DNA of 40,076 nt, taken from NCBI GenBank assembly GCA_003263845.1, contig JYJN01000109.1, positions 1-40,076 of the forward strand, written 5' to 3'. Shown in pieces: positions 38,244 through 40,076 of the stretch (within the stretch, counting starts at the first letter, position 1; every line of letters begins with the position of its first letter). The DNA comes from Vibrio aestivus (GTDB lineage Bacteria; Pseudomonadota; Gammaproteobacteria; Enterobacterales; Vibrionaceae). The notes beneath the pieces are model-generated. The model was not told the DNA's origin, did no database searches, and was given only the letters and a program-made list of their open reading frames with translations. Position numbers and translations under genes: made by a program.

Positions 38244-38924
38244 ATGAAAAGTGTAGATGATTATTTGAAAGAGTTCTCTAATGAAGTAGCCATTGTCACT
38301 AAAGCTCACTTCACATGGAAGTATGTGAATTCAGTAGCCTCCGCTGACAAACAAATTCTAGCTGCGCTGAATAGAACGCCTTCTAGTTGGAACATATTTC
38401 TGCATTCGTTGCAAACGACCACATTCATATCTTTAGGGCGCATTTTTGATTCTAACGGTGGTTCTTTTTCAATTCATAGGCTAGCTCGCTACTGCTCAAA
38501 AAACATTAACGAGTTTGATCGTACGAATCTAAAATCCAGAAAAATGGACGGGTATGCTGAAGAACCTGAGTGGTTGGAAGAGTACTTAAATACAGCGTAC
38601 TACCCCAATCAAGGAGACATTAAAAGGCTAAAAGAAGAAATTTCAAGTTATAGAATGATTTATGAAAAAAAATATAAACCAATTAGAAACAAGGTTATGG
38701 CGCATAATGATTTTTCTAAAATAGGTAAAAATGGAGAGTTGTTTGGAAAAACTAATATTACAGAATTAGAGAGCATCATTAGTTTTTGCAACCAAGTTAA
38801 ACTAGGAATTCAAGAGCAGTACTGGAACGGTAGGAAAATCACGTTTACTAATGATCCCATATTTGATGGTCTTGATCAGTCAGCGGAAAAAGAAGTAAAT
38901 GATTTACTGAAGAGTCTTGAATAA
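38244..38924 (+). CDS. Cassette protein with HEPN/AbiU2-like motif
   Basis: This 226-residue cytosolic protein is the only clear gene in the visible cassettes. Its best motif is KPIRNKVMAHND, with Arg148 and His154 in the R-x5-H form (within R-x4-6-H) used by HEPN ribonucleases, on a predicted helix after a charged helical stretch (IKRLKEEISSYRMIYEKKYK). The N-terminus (TTFISLGRIFDSNGGSFSIH) fits AbiU2-type HEPN proteins, linked to abortive phage infection. It has no signal peptide or membrane helix. GGAG lies five bases before the ATG. Composition is more AT-rich than the chromosomal genes, typical of a transferred cassette. Function as an RNase or defence gene is inference. No antitoxin-like ORF accompanies it. 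Confidence 0.7.
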   Translation: MKSVDDYLKEFSNEVAIVTKAHFTWKYVNSVASADKQILAALNRTPSSWNIFLHSLQTTTFISLGRIFDSNGGSFSIHRLARYCSKNINEFDRTNLKSRKMDGYAEEPEWLEEYLNTAYYPNQGDIKRLKEEISSYRMIYEKKYKPIRNKVMAHNDFSKIGKNGELFGKTNITELESIISFCNQVKLGIQEQYWNGRKITFTNDPIFDGLDQSAEKEVNDLLKSLE

Positions 38925-38928
38925 AAAA

Positions 38929-39053
38929 GCCTAACAAACAATTCAACCTGACTTGCAACGCGTGGCATTTTTACTTCTAATCAGGTTTAGTGATTATGGT
39001 GCAAAGCAGAACCACCGTATTGCGTTGCTGCGCAAGTTAATTGGGCGTTATGT
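38929..39053 (+). repeat. attC2 (VCR-like)
   Basis: The left core is GCCTAAC (38929-38935) followed by AAACAATTCAACCTGAC. The centre is CAACGCGTGGCATTTTTAC, and the end is TTGGGCGTTATGT with core GTTATGT at 39047-39053. It closes the HEPN cassette. Confidence 0.9.
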
Positions 39054-39628
39054 TTACTTGTATTTCAAAGGCTTAAATGTCTTAGGCTCTAGTTCTTTGT
39101 CCCTCCGGCAATTCGGCCCTAGTAGACTCAGCAAATCCGCATTGTCGGCCTAAGTTCATGAATCTCTCAGCCCATAAAACATGCCAATGTTCGTGGGTTG
39201 CTTCATTGTCAGGTCGTGGCGGTTGGCTTCTTGCTAACTGGCTTAAAGTCGCTTTGAGGTTCTTAGCCAATTAGCATCCTACCTTGGCAGTTGCCTCGGC
39301 AATTTGCCATTGTCCTGCGCTGTTGTGAGAAGAGACTAGGGCACTTGTTGAATGCTTATCTAGTTGCCTCATTGGGCAGGGAAGTGGACATACTTGTTTT
39401 AGGTTGGTCGCCTTTGGTGGTCAAGTTTGTATCTGCCTTGTGGTTTGGTTCAGAAATCTAGTCAAAAGTCGTAGTTCTTTCTCAAGTAAGTCAGTTACTT
39501 GTGGTAAAACATAACAAACAATTTAAGCAGATTCGCAACGCTTGGCGAATTCACTATGCGTCAGGTTTTGGCGCTTAAGGTGGTTTGCAGTAGCTTGGTC
39601 ACAGCGTTACTCACTACTTAATTGGGCG
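39048..39628 (+). other. Third integron cassette, no clear long ORF
   Basis: A 581-base cassette. The only sense-strand candidate is a 38-residue ORF at 39158-39274. A 62-codon antisense frame (39082-39270) lacks supporting features. The remaining 240 bases up to attC3 hold nothing recognisable. Confidence 0.45.
39158..39274 (+). CDS. Possible small cassette ORF
   Basis: This 38-residue reading frame starts MNLSAHKTCQCSWVASLSGR and ends LRFLAN. It has two nearby Cys and a hydrophobic C-terminal half (GGWLLANWLKVAL). There is no good ribosome site, so translation is doubtful. It is listed because it is the only sense-strand candidate in the cassette. Confidence 0.25.
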   Translation: MNLSAHKTCQCSWVASLSGRGGWLLANWLKVALRFLAN

Positions 39629-39634
39629 TTATGT
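39509..39634 (+). repeat. attC3 (VCR-like)
   Basis: The left core is ACATAAC (39509-39515) followed by AAACAATTTAAGCAG. The centre is CAACGCTTGGCGAATTC, slightly diverged from the others, and the end is TTGGGCGTTATGT with core GTTATGT at 39628-39634. It closes the third cassette. Confidence 0.9.
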
Positions 39635-40076
39635 AACATTCTGATTTTCTGTATCATTTAGCTTTTCAAACTCCGAAAACCCTTCTGCCAATTTAGGTTA
39701 CTGGCTCAGTAGTTTTGGTTGGCATCTCCATAATCATTCATGGTTAACGAAAGTGAATCTCGCGTTGGAATTTAGGTTCGGCTTGGTTCATTGGTTCAAA
39801 AGCGCAGTCACTCTCTGAATTTCACTGTCCTGAAATCGTTGTAACTCCCCTACTTCGAATTTGGCTTTCGCACTCAAAACCATCAAAAGAACCTTGAGCA
39901 AAAGGTCGTTTTCAGTAGTCTGAAGGCAATAAAATGTGTCCGAAGTCGTCATTACATAACAAGGCGCTTAACAGTGACCCTCAACGCGTGGCATTTTTGG
40001 CTTGCAGTAAATTTAGTGTTTACAGCGCAATGCAGAAACCGTTGTAGTGCGTTTCGGGCACGTTAGCTTGGCGTTA
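39629..40076 (+). other. Fourth integron cassette, no clear ORF, cut by the window edge
   Basis: Between attC3 and attC4 there are about 320 bases without an ORF of useful length on either strand. I see no promoter or hairpin that stands out. The cassette's last core bases are outside the window. Confidence 0.4.
39954..40076 (+). repeat. attC4 (VCR-like, truncated at the window edge)
   Basis: The left core is ACATAAC (39954-39960) followed by AAGGCGCTTAACAGTGAC. The centre is CAACGCGTGGCATTTTTGG, and the end is TTGGCGTTA at the last base. The final three bases of the core fall outside. Confidence 0.88.

Noticed and set aside
38953..39153. 66-codon ORF over attC2
   Set aside because: It runs through the attC repeat and its cores and has no ribosome site; it is a chance frame.
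39082..39270. 62-codon antisense ORF in the third cassette
   Set aside because: No ribosome site or recognisable motif; cassette genes are normally in the sense orientation.
38093..40076. CRISPR array or other short-repeat array
   Set aside because: The repeats are about 125 bases, imperfectly palindromic, with GTT-type cores and spacing of 420-830 bases. These are attC sites.

Overview
The window looks like a chromosomal segment of a Vibrio (Vibrionaceae). The evidence is a full-length homologue of the V. cholerae chromosomal integron integrase at the right, followed by VCR-like attC repeats, plus Vibrio-typical genes such as a DUF2860 porin-like protein, an AraC-controlled GH3 glucosidase and a class III ADH/S-formylglutathione hydrolase pair. 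Base composition is moderate. No tRNA, rRNA, IS element, CRISPR array or prophage was seen.

Layout. 1-3.1 kb: small exported protein, MFS transporter, relic of a LysR regulator, YghU-type glutathione transferase. 3.2-8 kb: orphan sugar-type substrate-binding protein beside a chemoreceptor, then an RhlE-like RNA helicase. 8-11.1 kb: unknown conserved gene divergent from an XRE/short-chain-fatty-acyl-type regulator, a candidate sRNA with an unusual repeat-rich upstream region, and an Mpo1-like membrane protein. 11.2-14.2 kb: GNAT acetyltransferase, then a MocR regulator divergent from an EamA exporter. 14.4-19 kb: a probable operon of response regulator, histidine kinase, outer-membrane barrel and a PKD-like/S41-like lipoprotein. 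19-20.3 kb: AsnC regulator divergent from a LysE exporter. 20.3-23.5 kb: LysR regulator divergent from a formaldehyde-detoxification pair (frmA, fghA). 23.5-30.2 kb: broken methyltransferase, long RluA-type pseudouridine synthase, membrane protein, phospholipase A, succinate-semialdehyde dehydrogenase, 3-methyladenine glycosylase. 30.3-36.6 kb: DUF4382 lipoprotein, MATE exporter, GH3 glucosidase and a divergent AraC regulator. 36.6 kb to the end: integrase, LexA-like box, attI region and the first four cassettes of a chromosomal integron. Only the second cassette has a clear ORF, a HEPN/AbiU2-like protein.

A striking property of the whole window is that 15 protein genes are interrupted by about 18 single-base indels, nearly all one-base losses in short homopolymers. 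In every case both halves match one family across the break. This looks more like assembly or consensus error than biological decay, so I annotate those genes over their full span and give the break. Two loci look like true or mixed decay: the LysR relic at 1.9-2.2 kb and the methyltransferase, which also has an in-frame TAA.

The most interesting targets are the HEPN cassette, the two-component/porin/pseudo-peptidase operon, and the regulator at 8.8-10.3 kb with its phased ACAA/GCAA repeats and candidate sRNA.
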